Source of the DNA: an uncultured Deinococcales bacterium
Lineage (GTDB): Bacteria; Deinococcota; Deinococci; Deinococcales; Trueperaceae
Length of the DNA: 32,929 nt
NCBI GenBank assembly: GCA_938038395.1
Contig: CALHRJ010000137.1
Coordinates: 1-32,929, forward strand
Direction of reading: 5' to 3'
Shown: piece after piece, positions 16,590-24,733 of the stretch
Layout of the letters: each line of letters opens with the position of its first letter
How positions within the stretch are numbered: the first letter of the stretch is position 1
Translations under genes and position numbers: made by a program
The notes under the pieces: model-generated
What the model saw: only the letters and a program-made list of their open reading frames with translations
What the model was told of the DNA's origin: nothing
Database searches by the model: none

Positions 16590-17822
16590 ATGTCCAATTT
16601 GACACAGAACACCTTATTAACACCAGAAGAACGCAAAAGGCTAAAGGCAAGACAGCGCACTGGCGGCATTCTGAAATTCTTAACGGTATTGCCAATCGTT
16701 TTGGCAATATTACTTATTTTATTTGTGTTTTTGAGCAATATAAACAATGCTTTTGTTTGGCAGACCATTAAACGTACGGGTAGTAGTAGTGGCATGCTAT
16801 TTGATAAAAAAGAGGTAACGTCGCAGGAGAAAGGGTTTGAGCTCGAGCTCGAAGCCAGAGGCGACGACCCAGCTGAAACCTTGAGTGACGAAGAAAATCG
16901 AAGAAAATTTCTGTTGCGTAGCCGAATTGACCACTTGCCAGAAGCCAATGGCGAAAAAGATAAAGTTATTGTTTGGACAAGTCGAGATAAAATTGTAGAT
17001 CAGCGTCCCTATCTTGAAGGTCGAAGGCTAAAATCTGAATTGGCCGCAGAAGCTGCTGAAGAAGGCTATGATTTTGCGCTCAATCCCTTACTAGATAAAG
17101 CATTCTTAACTCGAAATGGTTCTTCACGGCCACACTTGGCGGGGTTTAGAACTGCTATTGTCGGCACGCTTTGGGTAATTATGCTGGTGATTTTACTGTC
17201 TACAGTTGTTGGTGTCGGAACGGCAGTGTATTTGGAAGAATATGCACCCAAAAATTGGTTTAGTGCAGTTTTAGAAGTGAACTTGCGAAATCTTGCAGGT
17301 GTACCGAGTATTGTTTACGGGCTGCTCGGTGCCTATACCTTTGTACGAAGTTGGCAGATGGGAAGCAGTATTTTGGCTGCTGCACTCACCTTAAGCTTGT
17401 TGATTTTGCCAGTGGTAGTCATTGCTTCACGCGAAGCAATTCGTGCTGTGCCCAGTTCACTGCGTCAAGCTAGCTATGGTTTAGGTGCAACCAAGTTGCA
17501 AACCGTTAACAATGTGGTGTTACCAAATGCAGTTACTGGCATTGTAACGGGTGTTATCTTGGCGATAGCGCGGGCTATTGGGGAAACTGCTCCGTTGGTC
17601 ATGATTGGTGGCGCAGGTTTTATATCAACTATTCCTGGTGGTTGGGATGTACTTTTCGATAGATTCTCGGTTATGCCGCTACAAATTTATTCTTACTTTA
17701 TTGTTCCCGATGGCAATTTCCGTGAAGTGGCATCTGCTGGTATTTTGATACTACTTAGCCTGCTCATAGCGATCTATTTTGTTGCATTTTTAATCCGCTT
17801 GCGTTTTGAGCGCAAATGGTAA
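16590..17822 (+). CDS. pstA: phosphate ABC transporter permease PstA with large insert
   Basis: The second Pst permease. It is 410 residues against the usual 280-300. Residues 1-27 are charged, 28-50 form the first helix, and about 55-182 form a hydrophilic, charged insert (including a run of Glu-rich residues at 83-103) before the permease core begins at AGFRTAIVGTLW. The core has the coupling loop REAIRAVPSSLRQASYGLG and ARAIGETAPLVMIGGAGF. By topology the insert should lie in the periplasm. PstA proteins with a long loop after helix 1 are known in some proteobacteria, so this is a variant of an existing theme. It starts one base after pstC, so the two are translationally coupled. Confidence 0.95.
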   Translation: MSNLTQNTLLTPEERKRLKARQRTGGILKFLTVLPIVLAILLILFVFLSNINNAFVWQTIKRTGSSSGMLFDKKEVTSQEKGFELELEARGDDPAETLSDEENRRKFLLRSRIDHLPEANGEKDKVIVWTSRDKIVDQRPYLEGRRLKSELAAEAAEEGYDFALNPLLDKAFLTRNGSSRPHLAGFRTAIVGTLWVIMLVILLSTVVGVGTAVYLEEYAPKNWFSAVLEVNLRNLAGVPSIVYGLLGAYTFVRSWQMGSSILAAALTLSLLILPVVVIASREAIRAVPSSLRQASYGLGATKLQTVNNVVLPNAVTGIVTGVILAIARAIGETAPLVMIGGAGFISTIPGGWDVLFDRFSVMPLQIYSYFIVPDGNFREVASAGILILLSLLIAIYFVAFLIRLRFERKW

Positions 17823-17985
17823 GTGGAGGCTAGATGCGAGGTTGTGGCATAGTCACTCGGAAGTTTAACAGAAATCAGTTTTGTTTAGCTTTTTCAAATA
17901 TCGCATTTTGGCAGTTTTTCGTTATGCTTAAAACACGCTCTATTCAGTTTGAGGATAAAGGACCAATCCTTGGAGGAAACTTTAA

Positions 17986-18795
17986 ATGGCTCACGTAGTT
18001 GTTCCAGAAAATCATGTAACAGTTAGAACAGACTCTATTGCTCCAGAAGATGCAATTGTAAATGCTGAGGATATCAAGCTTTGGTATGGAGACTTCCAAG
18101 CCCTGCATGGCTGTAGTATTGCTATTCCTAAAAACCAAGTTACTGCCTTAATTGGTGCATCTGGGTGTGGTAAGTCAACCTTCCTCAAGACTATCAATCG
18201 TATGAATGATCTTATTCAGACTGTAAAGATTGAAGGCTCCATGCATTACAACGGCATAGACCTTTATGACAAAGCGATTGATCCAGTAGAAGTGCGTCGG
18301 AAGATTGGCATGGTTTTTCAAAAGCCTAATCCCTTCCCTAAAAGCATTTATGACAATGTTGCTTTTGGTCCAAGATTAAATGGGTTTAAGGGTGATATGG
18401 ACGCACTGGTAGAAAAATCATTGCGAAGTGCTGCCTTGTGGGATGAAGTCGAGGATAAACTCAAGCAGTCTGGTTTAAGTCTGTCAGGCGGGCAGCAGCA
18501 GCGTTTGTGTATTGCTAGGGCTATGGCTACTGAACCAGAAGTCATTCTAATGGATGAACCAACAAGTGCACTTGATCCGATTGCAACTGACAAAATTGAA
18601 GAATTGATTCATGAAATTAAGAAAGAGTATACTGTTGTGATTGTGACGCACAGCATGCAACAAGCGGGTCGTGTCAGTGATCGTACTGTCTTTATGCATC
18701 TTGGTCATATCATCGAAGAAGGTCCAACTGATTTGATTTTCACGAATCCACAGCACGAGATGACGGAAAAGTATATTTCAGGTCGCTTTGGTTAA
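17986..18795 (+). CDS. pstB: phosphate ABC transporter ATP-binding protein PstB
   Basis: The ATPase of the Pst transporter. The 269 residues show Walker [10 protein letters not shown] (57-65), the Q-loop in [21 protein letters not shown], the signature [14 protein letters not shown], Walker [14 protein letters not shown] and the switch His in VIVTHSM, and end in the typical [11 protein letters not shown]. The ATG is nine bases after GGAGG. A 163-base gap separates it from pstA with no clear terminator or Pho box. The last 53 bases of the gene, including the stop, are repeated 68 bases further on. Confidence 0.98.
   Translation: MAHVVVPENHVTVRTDSIAPEDAIVNAEDIKLWYGDFQALHGCSIAIPKNQVTALIGASGCGKSTFLKTINRMNDLIQTVKIEGSMHYNGIDLYDKAIDPVEVRRKIGMVFQKPNPFPKSIYDNVAFGPRLNGFKGDMDALVEKSLRSAALWDEVEDKLKQSGLSLSGGQQQRLCIARAMATEPEVILMDEPTSALDPIATDKIEELIHEIKKEYTVVIVTHSMQQAGRVSDRTVFMHLGHIIEEGPTDLIFTNPQHEMTEKYISGRFG
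18743..18795 (+). repeat. direct repeat copy 1: 3' end of pstB
   Basis: These 53 bases encode the last PstB residues ([16 protein letters not shown]) and the TAA stop. They are identical to 18811-18863. Confidence 0.97.
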
Positions 18796-19168
18796 GACTA
18801 TGATTCGTGCCGAATCCACAGCACGAGATGACGGAAAAGTATATTTCAGGTCGCTTTGGTTAAAGCTTTACTTCCTGAGATATCCAAAGTATCAACTGAA
18901 AAAAACTATTCGGACGGTTTGGTTAGTACTCGCTAAGATAAATAAATTTGTATTTTTCTAATCACTTAAAGGTCAAATGCTTGCCATTTAGAGTGTAAAC
19001 AGCACAATCTATAGTGGAGAATGTTAAAGAATTTAGGTTACACGGTAGTTCGATTTTATTTGTGCTGAAGTCAGTGTTAAATGATAAAAAAACGTATAGC
19101 TTGTTGTTTTGGATAATTGTATTTCCTGTCAAATCAACAGTACGACATGACAGAATGGGACTAGCTAT
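18796..19168. other. intergenic region pstB to DUF3810 gene
   Basis: These 373 bases hold a 15-base spacer, the second 53-base repeat copy (18811-18863) and about 305 further bases. Those include no clear intrinsic terminator. A minus-strand reading frame (18962 up to about 19246) is described separately as a doubtful small gene. Confidence 0.7.
18811..18863 (+). pseudogene. direct repeat copy 2: non-coding remnant of pstB 3' end
   Basis: A perfect 53-base copy of the pstB 3' end including the stop codon, 15 bases after the real stop. The spacer contains GATTCGTG, the reverse complement of CACGAATC at the start of copy 1 (18741-18748), and GATTCG-tgc-CGAATC forms a hairpin across the spacer/copy-2 junction (18802-18816). 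This suggests a replication template-switch origin. The remnant has no start and no ribosome binding site. An assembly error is a possible alternative. Confidence 0.9.
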
Positions 19169-19246
19169 TTGAGTAACCAAAATCGCTATCGCAACAGAGG
19201 AAAAGTTGATCGAAGTCACCCTTATGGAGGTTGGCTGAAAACGCAA
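18962..19246 (-). CDS. doubtful small Cys-containing exported protein
   Basis: A minus-strand frame of up to 94 residues begins at a TTG inside the 5' end of the divergent DUF3810 gene. It has a hydrophobic N-terminal stretch (SSVAIAILVTQIASPILSC, lipobox-like ILSC) followed by a beta-type segment with two more Cys and ends LNGKHLTFK. That is more protein-like than the usual shadow frame, and most of it occupies otherwise empty sequence. Against it: no good ribosome binding site, TTG start, and a 78-base overlap with another gene. Confidence 0.22.
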   Translation of the reverse strand: MRFQPTSIRVTSINFSSVAIAILVTQIASPILSCRTVDLTGNTIIQNNKLYVFLSFNTDFSTNKIELPCNLNSLTFSTIDCAVYTLNGKHLTFK

Positions 19247-20278
19247 CTTGTGCTTAGTTTTGTATTGTTTGGATTGGTGACCCTGTGGTTGCTTTTTCCC
19301 TTAAAGCCTTCTTTGGTCGAAGACTATTACGCTCAAACCATATTTCCTTTTATTAGTCAGTTTATTGTTCCTTTAAATTCACTTATTGCTTTTCCACTAG
19401 CGTTAGTCGTACTCGGGCTAATCATCCTTATTGCAATTACTAACCTTATTAGGGCTATTATTTTTGGAGGTTTTGTAAGATGGTTGGTTGGGTCTATATT
19501 TATGCTGAGTATCGTTGCTTGCTGGTTCTTAATATCCTGGGGAGCAAATTATCAACGCTTGCCAGTAACTGACCTACTTAAACTAGATGCTATTCAAGCT
19601 GAAGAACAACAGATGCAGCTCGAAAACCTTGCAAATTATCTTTTAGATATTATTGAACTTGATCAAAGTCAAATTGGTGATTATCGCGATAACCAAAGAG
19701 CTATACAGGCTATTTCAGACTCTCTTACTAAGGTGTTGGAACAACAAAACATCAATCCTCCAAAGCTAGCTGATGATGTTAAATACTGGCCTAAAGGCAG
19801 TTTACTCAAAGGCTTTAGTGCTTCAGGTGTAATGTTACCGTGGTTTATAGAACCAACGGTTGATGCTGGTTTGCCAGATTCAGAAGTGGTTGCGATTGCG
19901 GCTCATGAGTTAGCACATGCGGCAGGTTTTGCTACAGAAGGTGATGCAGATTTTATTGGCACACTTGCTGCATTATCTTCTGATAGTCCCTATGGACGCT
20001 ATTCAGCAGCACTGAGAAGCTACCGATTGATTAGCTCAGACTTACCCAAGGATTTAAAAAGTCAGCTTGATCTTCGTTTGCCTGAGATTGCAAAAGCGGA
20101 TTGGAATGATACCTATTATGCTTATTTACAATACCAAGCCCCAAAATGGCTTGAGCAAAGCAATGAAACGATTTATGATTCCTATTTGCAAAGTCAGGGT
20201 ATTGAGGAGGGTATTCGGGATTATTCAAGGTCTACCCAGCTTTTAATACAAGCAATGCAGAAAGGCTTGTTACCGTAG
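19169..20278 (+). CDS. DUF3810-family membrane protein, zinc-peptidase-like
   Basis: A 369-residue protein. After a basic N-terminus there are three membrane helices (about 25-46, 66-97 and 102-125), then a soluble domain with HELAH (the HExxH zinc motif) followed by AGFATEGDADFIG, which supplies the third ligand in the manner of gluzincins (HELAHAAGF...EGDAD). This arrangement is typical of DUF3810, a family of predicted membrane-anchored metallopeptidases of unknown substrate. The start is a TTG at 19169 with only a weak GGGA upstream; no ATG occurs before the second helix. A start further inside is possible. The gene is followed by 287 bases before the response regulator. Confidence 0.82.
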   Translation: MSNQNRYRNRGKVDRSHPYGGWLKTQLVLSFVLFGLVTLWLLFPLKPSLVEDYYAQTIFPFISQFIVPLNSLIAFPLALVVLGLIILIAITNLIRAIIFGGFVRWLVGSIFMLSIVACWFLISWGANYQRLPVTDLLKLDAIQAEEQQMQLENLANYLLDIIELDQSQIGDYRDNQRAIQAISDSLTKVLEQQNINPPKLADDVKYWPKGSLLKGFSASGVMLPWFIEPTVDAGLPDSEVVAIAAHELAHAAGFATEGDADFIGTLAALSSDSPYGRYSAALRSYRLISSDLPKDLKSQLDLRLPEIAKADWNDTYYAYLQYQAPKWLEQSNETIYDSYLQSQGIEEGIRDYSRSTQLLIQAMQKGLLP

Positions 20279-20317
20279 CAGTAAGTCTTATTAGCAGTAA
20301 GTAAAAGGAGTAAGTAG

Positions 20318-20325
20318 GCTCGAGC
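20318..20325. repeat. intergenic copy of the GCTCGAGC palindrome
   Basis: The only one of the 17 copies of the octamer that lies outside coding sequence, 40 bases after the DUF3810 stop in the context GGCTCGAGCC. Its presence between genes shows that the motif is not a by-product of a codon pair. Confidence 0.9.
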
Positions 20326-20478
20326 CCTGACCTGCTGTTTCAATAACTGACTCTCATGAATTCCTTCACCGTAGTACAGAAAGGCTTAATCATTAGCCAT
20401 TTTGACGTGACGACACAAGAAAAGTATGATATACCTAAGTGTTTGGTCACAAATCACTTTTTAGCTACTTATTTTTTG

Positions 20479-20510
20479 TGACAATTTTTGACGATAAGGT
20501 ATGACAATGT
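20479..20510 (+). promoter_or_regulatory. TGAC(A/G)AT repeats upstream of the response regulator
   Basis: TGACAAT (20479), TGACGAT (20489) and TGACAAT (20502) lie 56-87 bases before the start codon. The unit matches those ahead of pstS (TGACAAT twice), in the same gene-relative orientation, but spacing is 10 and 13 instead of 11. Two more TGACG units lie at 20403 and 20408. This suggests autoregulation or membership of the same regulon, with less support than at pstS. Confidence 0.4.
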
Positions 20511-20565
20511 CTGGCTCTTGGAGTTAAGACATAATTTTCTAGAACGTGAATATTAAAGGCTAGGG

Positions 20566-21507
20566 ATGAAGAGAGCAACTATTGTTATCATCGATGACGA
20601 ACCCAACATGTTGGAGCTTGTTACCGATGCACTGCAGAGCGAATACAAAATTAAAAGCTATCAGCAACCACGAGAAGCGATTTCTGATTTCGATAAAGGT
20701 TTAGTTCCAGATTTGATTATCTGTGATGTAATGATGCCTAATATTACTGGCTTTGATTTACATCAATTGGTCCGTGGTATGCCTGATTTACTTCATATAC
20801 CTTTTTTATACCTAACTGCTTTGGACGACGAAGAGCATTTTCGTAAGGGTATGAGTATAGGTGCAGATGACTATATTGGTAAGCCATTTTCTGCACAGGA
20901 ACTGCGTCAATCTGTAGCAGTAAGGCTCGAGCGCAGCCAATTTCTCCAAGAGAATGATGTTATTCCTTCTAGCCAGCGTATTTTAAAGATTCATAGTATG
21001 GGTGGTTTTGAGGCGAGCATGGCAGGACGCCGTGTTCAGTGGGGCATCAAGAAGTCTGCTGCTGCCTTTTTATTTTTGCTACATAGCAACAAAGATATTC
21101 CAATTGAAATTGTTAAAAAAGAACTTTGGTGGGAGCCAGTAGTTGACAATACGGTCCATGTATTGAATTTGCGTCTACGGAAAATCATCAAAGATTTTGC
21201 CGAACTCAAAGTTCGCAAAGGCAATATGTCGTTAACTGTGGATTGTCCAATTGAATGGGATATTGTTGAATTTGAAACCTTAGCAAAAAAAGCAATTGAA
21301 TCGCAAAGTTATAAAGATTCTGAACTTGCAATTAAAGGCTATGGTGGAGAATTTTTGCCAAATTTCGATGTTCCTTGGACAGAACGCCACCGTTTACACT
21401 TTGACGAATTGTACATGCAGCTTTTAGAGTTAAGTGTTGAAACGGCACCAAATGACACAAGTCGCTCTATGGTTGAAGGGCGACTTGATAGGTACTTGAA
21501 CGGCTAG
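20566..21507 (+). CDS. response regulator with SARP-like winged helix and BTAD-like output
   Basis: A 313-residue two-component response regulator. The receiver domain (about 5-118) has D10, D11, phospho-acceptor D54 (ICDVMMP), T84 and K106 (GKPF). A winged-helix DNA-binding region follows (about 140-225: KKSAAAFLFLLHS, KELWWEPVVDNTVHVLNLRLRK), then a helical segment of BTAD type (about 232-300: FETLAKKAIES, YGGEFLPNFDVPWTERHRLHF). This is the receiver-SARP architecture, not the OmpR/PhoB one. No sensor kinase is adjacent. The position after pstSCAB and the TGACAAT repeats in its own promoter make it a candidate phosphate-response regulator. The gene ends in a strong terminator. Confidence 0.88.
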   Translation: MKRATIVIIDDEPNMLELVTDALQSEYKIKSYQQPREAISDFDKGLVPDLIICDVMMPNITGFDLHQLVRGMPDLLHIPFLYLTALDDEEHFRKGMSIGADDYIGKPFSAQELRQSVAVRLERSQFLQENDVIPSSQRILKIHSMGGFEASMAGRRVQWGIKKSAAAFLFLLHSNKDIPIEIVKKELWWEPVVDNTVHVLNLRLRKIIKDFAELKVRKGNMSLTVDCPIEWDIVEFETLAKKAIESQSYKDSELAIKGYGGEFLPNFDVPWTERHRLHFDELYMQLLELSVETAPNDTSRSMVEGRLDRYLNG

Positions 21508-21532
21508 TTTCAATAGCATTAAGGCTAATATC

Positions 21533-21567
21533 AAAAAGGGATAGCTTTAGATGCTATCCCTTTTTTT
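21533..21567. terminator. bidirectional intrinsic terminator
   Basis: GGGATAGC pairs perfectly with GCTATCCC around a TTTAGAT loop, flanked by AAAAA on the left and seven T on the right. It therefore can end both the plus-strand response regulator transcript and the minus-strand DUF4384 lipoprotein transcript. It is the clearest terminator in the window. Confidence 0.95.
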
Positions 21568-21587
21568 GTTTTTGATATCAAGGTTTT

Positions 21588-22178
21588 TTAACGGAGATAG
21601 AAATAGCTTTCTAGAACGATATTGGCTTCTGCTTTAACCTGATTAGCGCTTGTTGCACCATTTGGTTGCTCAACTTGAAAAACTGAACCATTTTGGTCAA
21701 CGTAGTAGATAGTGTTTGTATTTGTAATAGGTTGTGCTGAAAAAGCAGCTTGTATACGATGCAAACCTACAGGAGGTGTCAATGAGAGTCCAGACACTGA
21801 ATAGCTTTGACCTGCTCTAACAGGAATATTTGTATACGGGGTTGCTGTTCCTTCTCCAATAATGTAACTTCTGCCGTCTGGGTCGATAACGGTTAAGGTC
21901 ATGTATCCAGATTGTGGACTTCGGACCTCAAGCTGAATAGATTCTCCTACTAAGTAGCTCGAGCCTGTACCTCTAGTTGGTACAAAGAAGCTGTTACCGT
22001 AGTTTGTGCTATAGGCTTGAGAGCCTGTTGGTGTGGTGTAACTACTAACACTGTACTGATTGGGGCTTACTAGGTAAGTACAACCACTTAAGCTGATGCT
22101 TATGAATAAAGTTAAAATTGAGTAAACTATAGCCTTGCTAGGCTTTATTAAGGTTGTTTTGCTTCTTACTGTATGCAT
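21588..22178 (-). CDS. DUF4384-like lipoprotein
   Basis: A 196-residue envelope lipoprotein. The signal peptide ends in the lipobox LSGC (Cys about 33), so the mature protein should be lipid-anchored. After a Ser/Tyr/Thr-rich linker, the domain from about 90 onward has the DUF4384 pattern: YLVGESIQLEVRSPQSGY, then MTLTVIDPDGRSY, then IPVRAGQSYSVSG. It is the third DUF4384-like protein in this window, but it lacks the Cys repeats of the two in the nuo operon. It stands alone, convergent with the response regulator and divergent from smpB. A minus-strand TATACT (22246-22241) lies about 65 bases upstream as a possible -10. Function unknown; surface-layer or envelope assembly is a guess. Confidence 0.8.
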   Translation of the reverse strand: MHTVRSKTTLIKPSKAIVYSILTLFISISLSGCTYLVSPNQYSVSSYTTPTGSQAYSTNYGNSFFVPTRGTGSSYLVGESIQLEVRSPQSGYMTLTVIDPDGRSYIIGEGTATPYTNIPVRAGQSYSVSGLSLTPPVGLHRIQAAFSAQPITNTNTIYYVDQNGSVFQVEQPNGATSANQVKAEANIVLESYFYLR

Positions 22179-22216
22179 AAATATATCAAATCCTAAGGTC
22201 TAAATTTAAAAAACAT

Positions 22217-22245
22217 TTGAGCTTATAACATCCCTCATATAGTAT
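22217..22245 (+). promoter_or_regulatory. candidate promoter toward smpB
   Basis: TTGAGC (22217-22222), a 17-base spacer and TAGTAT (22240-22245), about 220 bases before smpB in the 287-base divergent region. The match is moderate. The long leader shows no riboswitch or RNA gene that I recognise. Confidence 0.3.
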
Positions 22246-22465
22246 ATGGCAAAATAGCAAGCAGTATTTACATTGATGAAGAGAAAGGTGTTTGACTCAA
22301 GTAGTATCAGTTTAGCAAATGAATCTTAAACATTATGAAATCCTAAATGTGTCTTTGTGGTGCATGTTAAACTAGCAGCTACAGTCGAAGAAGACAACCT
22401 ACAGCTCATTAGCTTTTGGATTGTTTTAAATACCTAAATCGTGAATTTATTGGACAAACATTTAA

Positions 22466-22921
22466 ATGGCAAAAAAAGAAATAGCAAGAGACATTACAAT
22501 AAATAATCGCCGTGCCAGATACGACTATGAACTGCTCGAAATGTATGAAGCAGGTATGGTTTTGATGGGCAGTGAAGTCAAAAGCTTACGCACTGGTCAA
22601 GCGACATTGGGTGAAGCCTTTGCACGTTTGAAAAACGGTGAACTTTGGTTAGAAGGTATGCATATACCTATCTACAACGATGCTAGTTACAACAATCATG
22701 ACCCTTTACGCAGTCGTAAGTTGCTTTTGAATAAACGGGAACTAAGCCAATTGAAAAAAGATGTTGAACGTAAAGGATTGACCATTGTGCCAGTGAAGCT
22801 TTATTTTAAAGCTGGTTGGGTTAAGCTACAGATTGCAGTAGGTCGTGGTAAGAAAAACTACGATAAGCGCAAGGATGAAGCCAAACGAGATGCAAAACGT
22901 CAAATGGAGTCTTACCGCTAG
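22466..22921 (+). CDS. smpB: SsrA-binding protein SmpB
   Basis: SmpB binds tmRNA and delivers it to stalled ribosomes for trans-translation. The 151 residues match the family throughout: the N-terminal INNRRARYDYELLE, then EAGMVLMGSEVKSLRTGQA, the HDPLRSRKLLLNKREL segment, the core KLYFKAGWVKLQIAVGRGKK and the basic C-terminal tail YDKRKDEAKRDAKRQM. Its TAG stop overlaps a GTG that may start the next gene, so the two are coupled. No tmRNA gene is visible in this window. Confidence 0.98.
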   Translation: MAKKEIARDITINNRRARYDYELLEMYEAGMVLMGSEVKSLRTGQATLGEAFARLKNGELWLEGMHIPIYNDASYNNHDPLRSRKLLLNKRELSQLKKDVERKGLTIVPVKLYFKAGWVKLQIAVGRGKKNYDKRKDEAKRDAKRQMESYR

Positions 22922-24699
22922 TGGGTAGCTTTGCAAACTTTAGGCTCATGAAGTGTCGTAGCAGCAGTGTGCGACCTAATAGGGCATTTTCCTTGTGCAT
23001 ATTGGCCATTTGTTTGATCATTTGTTTAATCGTGTCTATAAGCTATGCTCAGCCCACTGTGTTGGTGAATGGGGTACAGCTCGAGCAGGTCGATAACACT
23101 ACTGTCAACGGAATTGATTATGTCGGAGCAAGTGAACTCAGTTCAGTTTTAGGCGCAACTTACAATACCTCTGCATCTGGTGACAGCTTGCAAATTGAAT
23201 TAGCTGGTCAGTTTATTTTGATGCCAGTATTTTCAACAGTGCAAGAAGCTCAAGAAGCCGAACAAGCTTTAGAGCTGAGGCGCTTTGGTACAAGTGAGTT
23301 TGTTGCAAGTACTAGTGCATTAAAGATAGGCGACGAAATACTAGTGCCGCTAAAACCCATAATTACAGCATTTGGCGGAAGTGTTGATTATGTTGCGGAA
23401 GTAAATTCGGTGATTGCAGTATTTGAACGAGCTGAACTTATCGTTTTAGCCTATCCCCAACCTAATAGTAGTGTCGAACGATTTGTTCTTAATTTGTCAG
23501 TGCCAGTGAATTATAAAATTCAGGATATGAAGAGTTTGTCTGTTTTGAATCTGCTTTTTTCACAGACAAACAGTCAATTGGGTTCCCAAAACTTAACAGG
23601 CCGTGGGTTTCAAAAAGCCATGTTTCGTAACTTTGCAGGTGATGTTGAATTTAGGCTTGAGTTGCGTGAAGGGTACAAGGCTGATATTTTTAGCAGCCCT
23701 CCAGATGGTGCCTATGCAAATTACAATGGTGTCAATGTAATTGTTGACGTCTTAGCAGAAACAGCATTTGAGCAGCGTTACGCCGTAGCCGAGGCAAACG
23801 AAGCAGCTTTAGAGGCTTCAAACAGTGTCGGTAGTATGTTGGTGAATACTATTGGTGGTCAAGTTGGCGCACCCCAAGCTATTGCTGAAACCGTTGTCCC
23901 TGATATTCCAATTGTGGAAATAGACCAGCTAGCTGGGCAGCAGGGACCTGTTACAACCACAGCAGTGTCAAGCATTGGTAGTACCCCACCTACAGTTGTA
24001 AGTTCTATTGGCTCAAATACTCCAACTTCTGCGCCAGCAACTGTAAATGTTGCCGATATAGGTGATCCAGTTACGATAGCGGCACGCTCGAGCCATATTG
24101 TGTTGGATCCTGCGCCCGTGAGTGGGGCAAATTTAGCAACCTCTGATACCAGTTTTGATTTTGTTGCGAGTGTTGCAGCTGGGCTTCAACGCTATGGACT
24201 TTCAAGTTCTATTACACGTATGAAAGGTGATTTAGGCCAAGCAGAAAGTCGTAGGAATGCAGGCGTTGGTGCAGCAGCTTTTATTTCAATTAATCAGGCT
24301 GATATTCCAGTAGGTACCTATAATTTGTATTACTTAGGTGAAGTTGACGATGAAGCTACCCTTGATTTAGCTGTTCGGCGCAATGCTGCAAATGCACTGC
24401 GAAGTGGTGCAGCAACTACCAATTCAATTGATCAAGAAGATGAAACCGCTGCACTCAGAAGGAAAGTACTGTTGAATTTGAGTAGTGGTCCAGATGAAGC
24501 TGCTACCTTTGCACAATCTATGCAACGAAACTTGTCCACAAAAGGCTATGCACTAAATAATATTCAAGCTTTACCATTATATATTTTAGGTGGTGCGGTA
24601 GGCCAAGGTATTGTGGTTGAATTTAGTCAGCAAGATATTGCAACACCAGCTTTACAAACTGCTTTACTAGAAGCAATTCTCCAACTTAACTTACAGTAA
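22921..24699 (+). CDS. catalytically degenerate N-acetylmuramoyl-L-alanine amidase homologue
   Basis: An exported envelope protein of 592 residues. A signal peptide or anchor (about 24-43, SISYA/QPT) is followed by a copper-amine-oxidase-N-like domain (about 46-175), an AMIN-like segment (about 175-275), a Thr/Ser/Pro linker (285-385) and a C-terminal region with the full outline of amidase_3. In active amidase_3 enzymes the first strand ends DPGHGG; here it is DPAPVSG (from D396), so the zinc His is gone. The second zinc His of S-I-H-A-N is Asn458 (FISINQAD). The late Glu of VVEF is kept (E567). Cell-wall binding without cleavage is therefore likely. The GTG at 22921 overlaps the smpB stop; ATG 22948 is an alternative giving a more typical signal peptide. 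Confidence 0.82.
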   Translation: MGSFANFRLMKCRSSSVRPNRAFSLCILAICLIICLIVSISYAQPTVLVNGVQLEQVDNTTVNGIDYVGASELSSVLGATYNTSASGDSLQIELAGQFILMPVFSTVQEAQEAEQALELRRFGTSEFVASTSALKIGDEILVPLKPIITAFGGSVDYVAEVNSVIAVFERAELIVLAYPQPNSSVERFVLNLSVPVNYKIQDMKSLSVLNLLFSQTNSQLGSQNLTGRGFQKAMFRNFAGDVEFRLELREGYKADIFSSPPDGAYANYNGVNVIVDVLAETAFEQRYAVAEANEAALEASNSVGSMLVNTIGGQVGAPQAIAETVVPDIPIVEIDQLAGQQGPVTTTAVSSIGSTPPTVVSSIGSNTPTSAPATVNVADIGDPVTIAARSSHIVLDPAPVSGANLATSDTSFDFVASVAAGLQRYGLSSSITRMKGDLGQAESRRNAGVGAAAFISINQADIPVGTYNLYYLGEVDDEATLDLAVRRNAANALRSGAATTNSIDQEDETAALRRKVLLNLSSGPDEAATFAQSMQRNLSTKGYALNNIQALPLYILGGAVGQGIVVEFSQQDIATPALQTALLEAILQLNLQ

Positions 24700-24733
24700 G
24701 TTAAGGCTTAGATTAGATTATGGATATATTCTT

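Noticed and set aside
18811-18863. A second pstB gene
   Set aside because: Only the last 16 codons and the stop are present, without a start.
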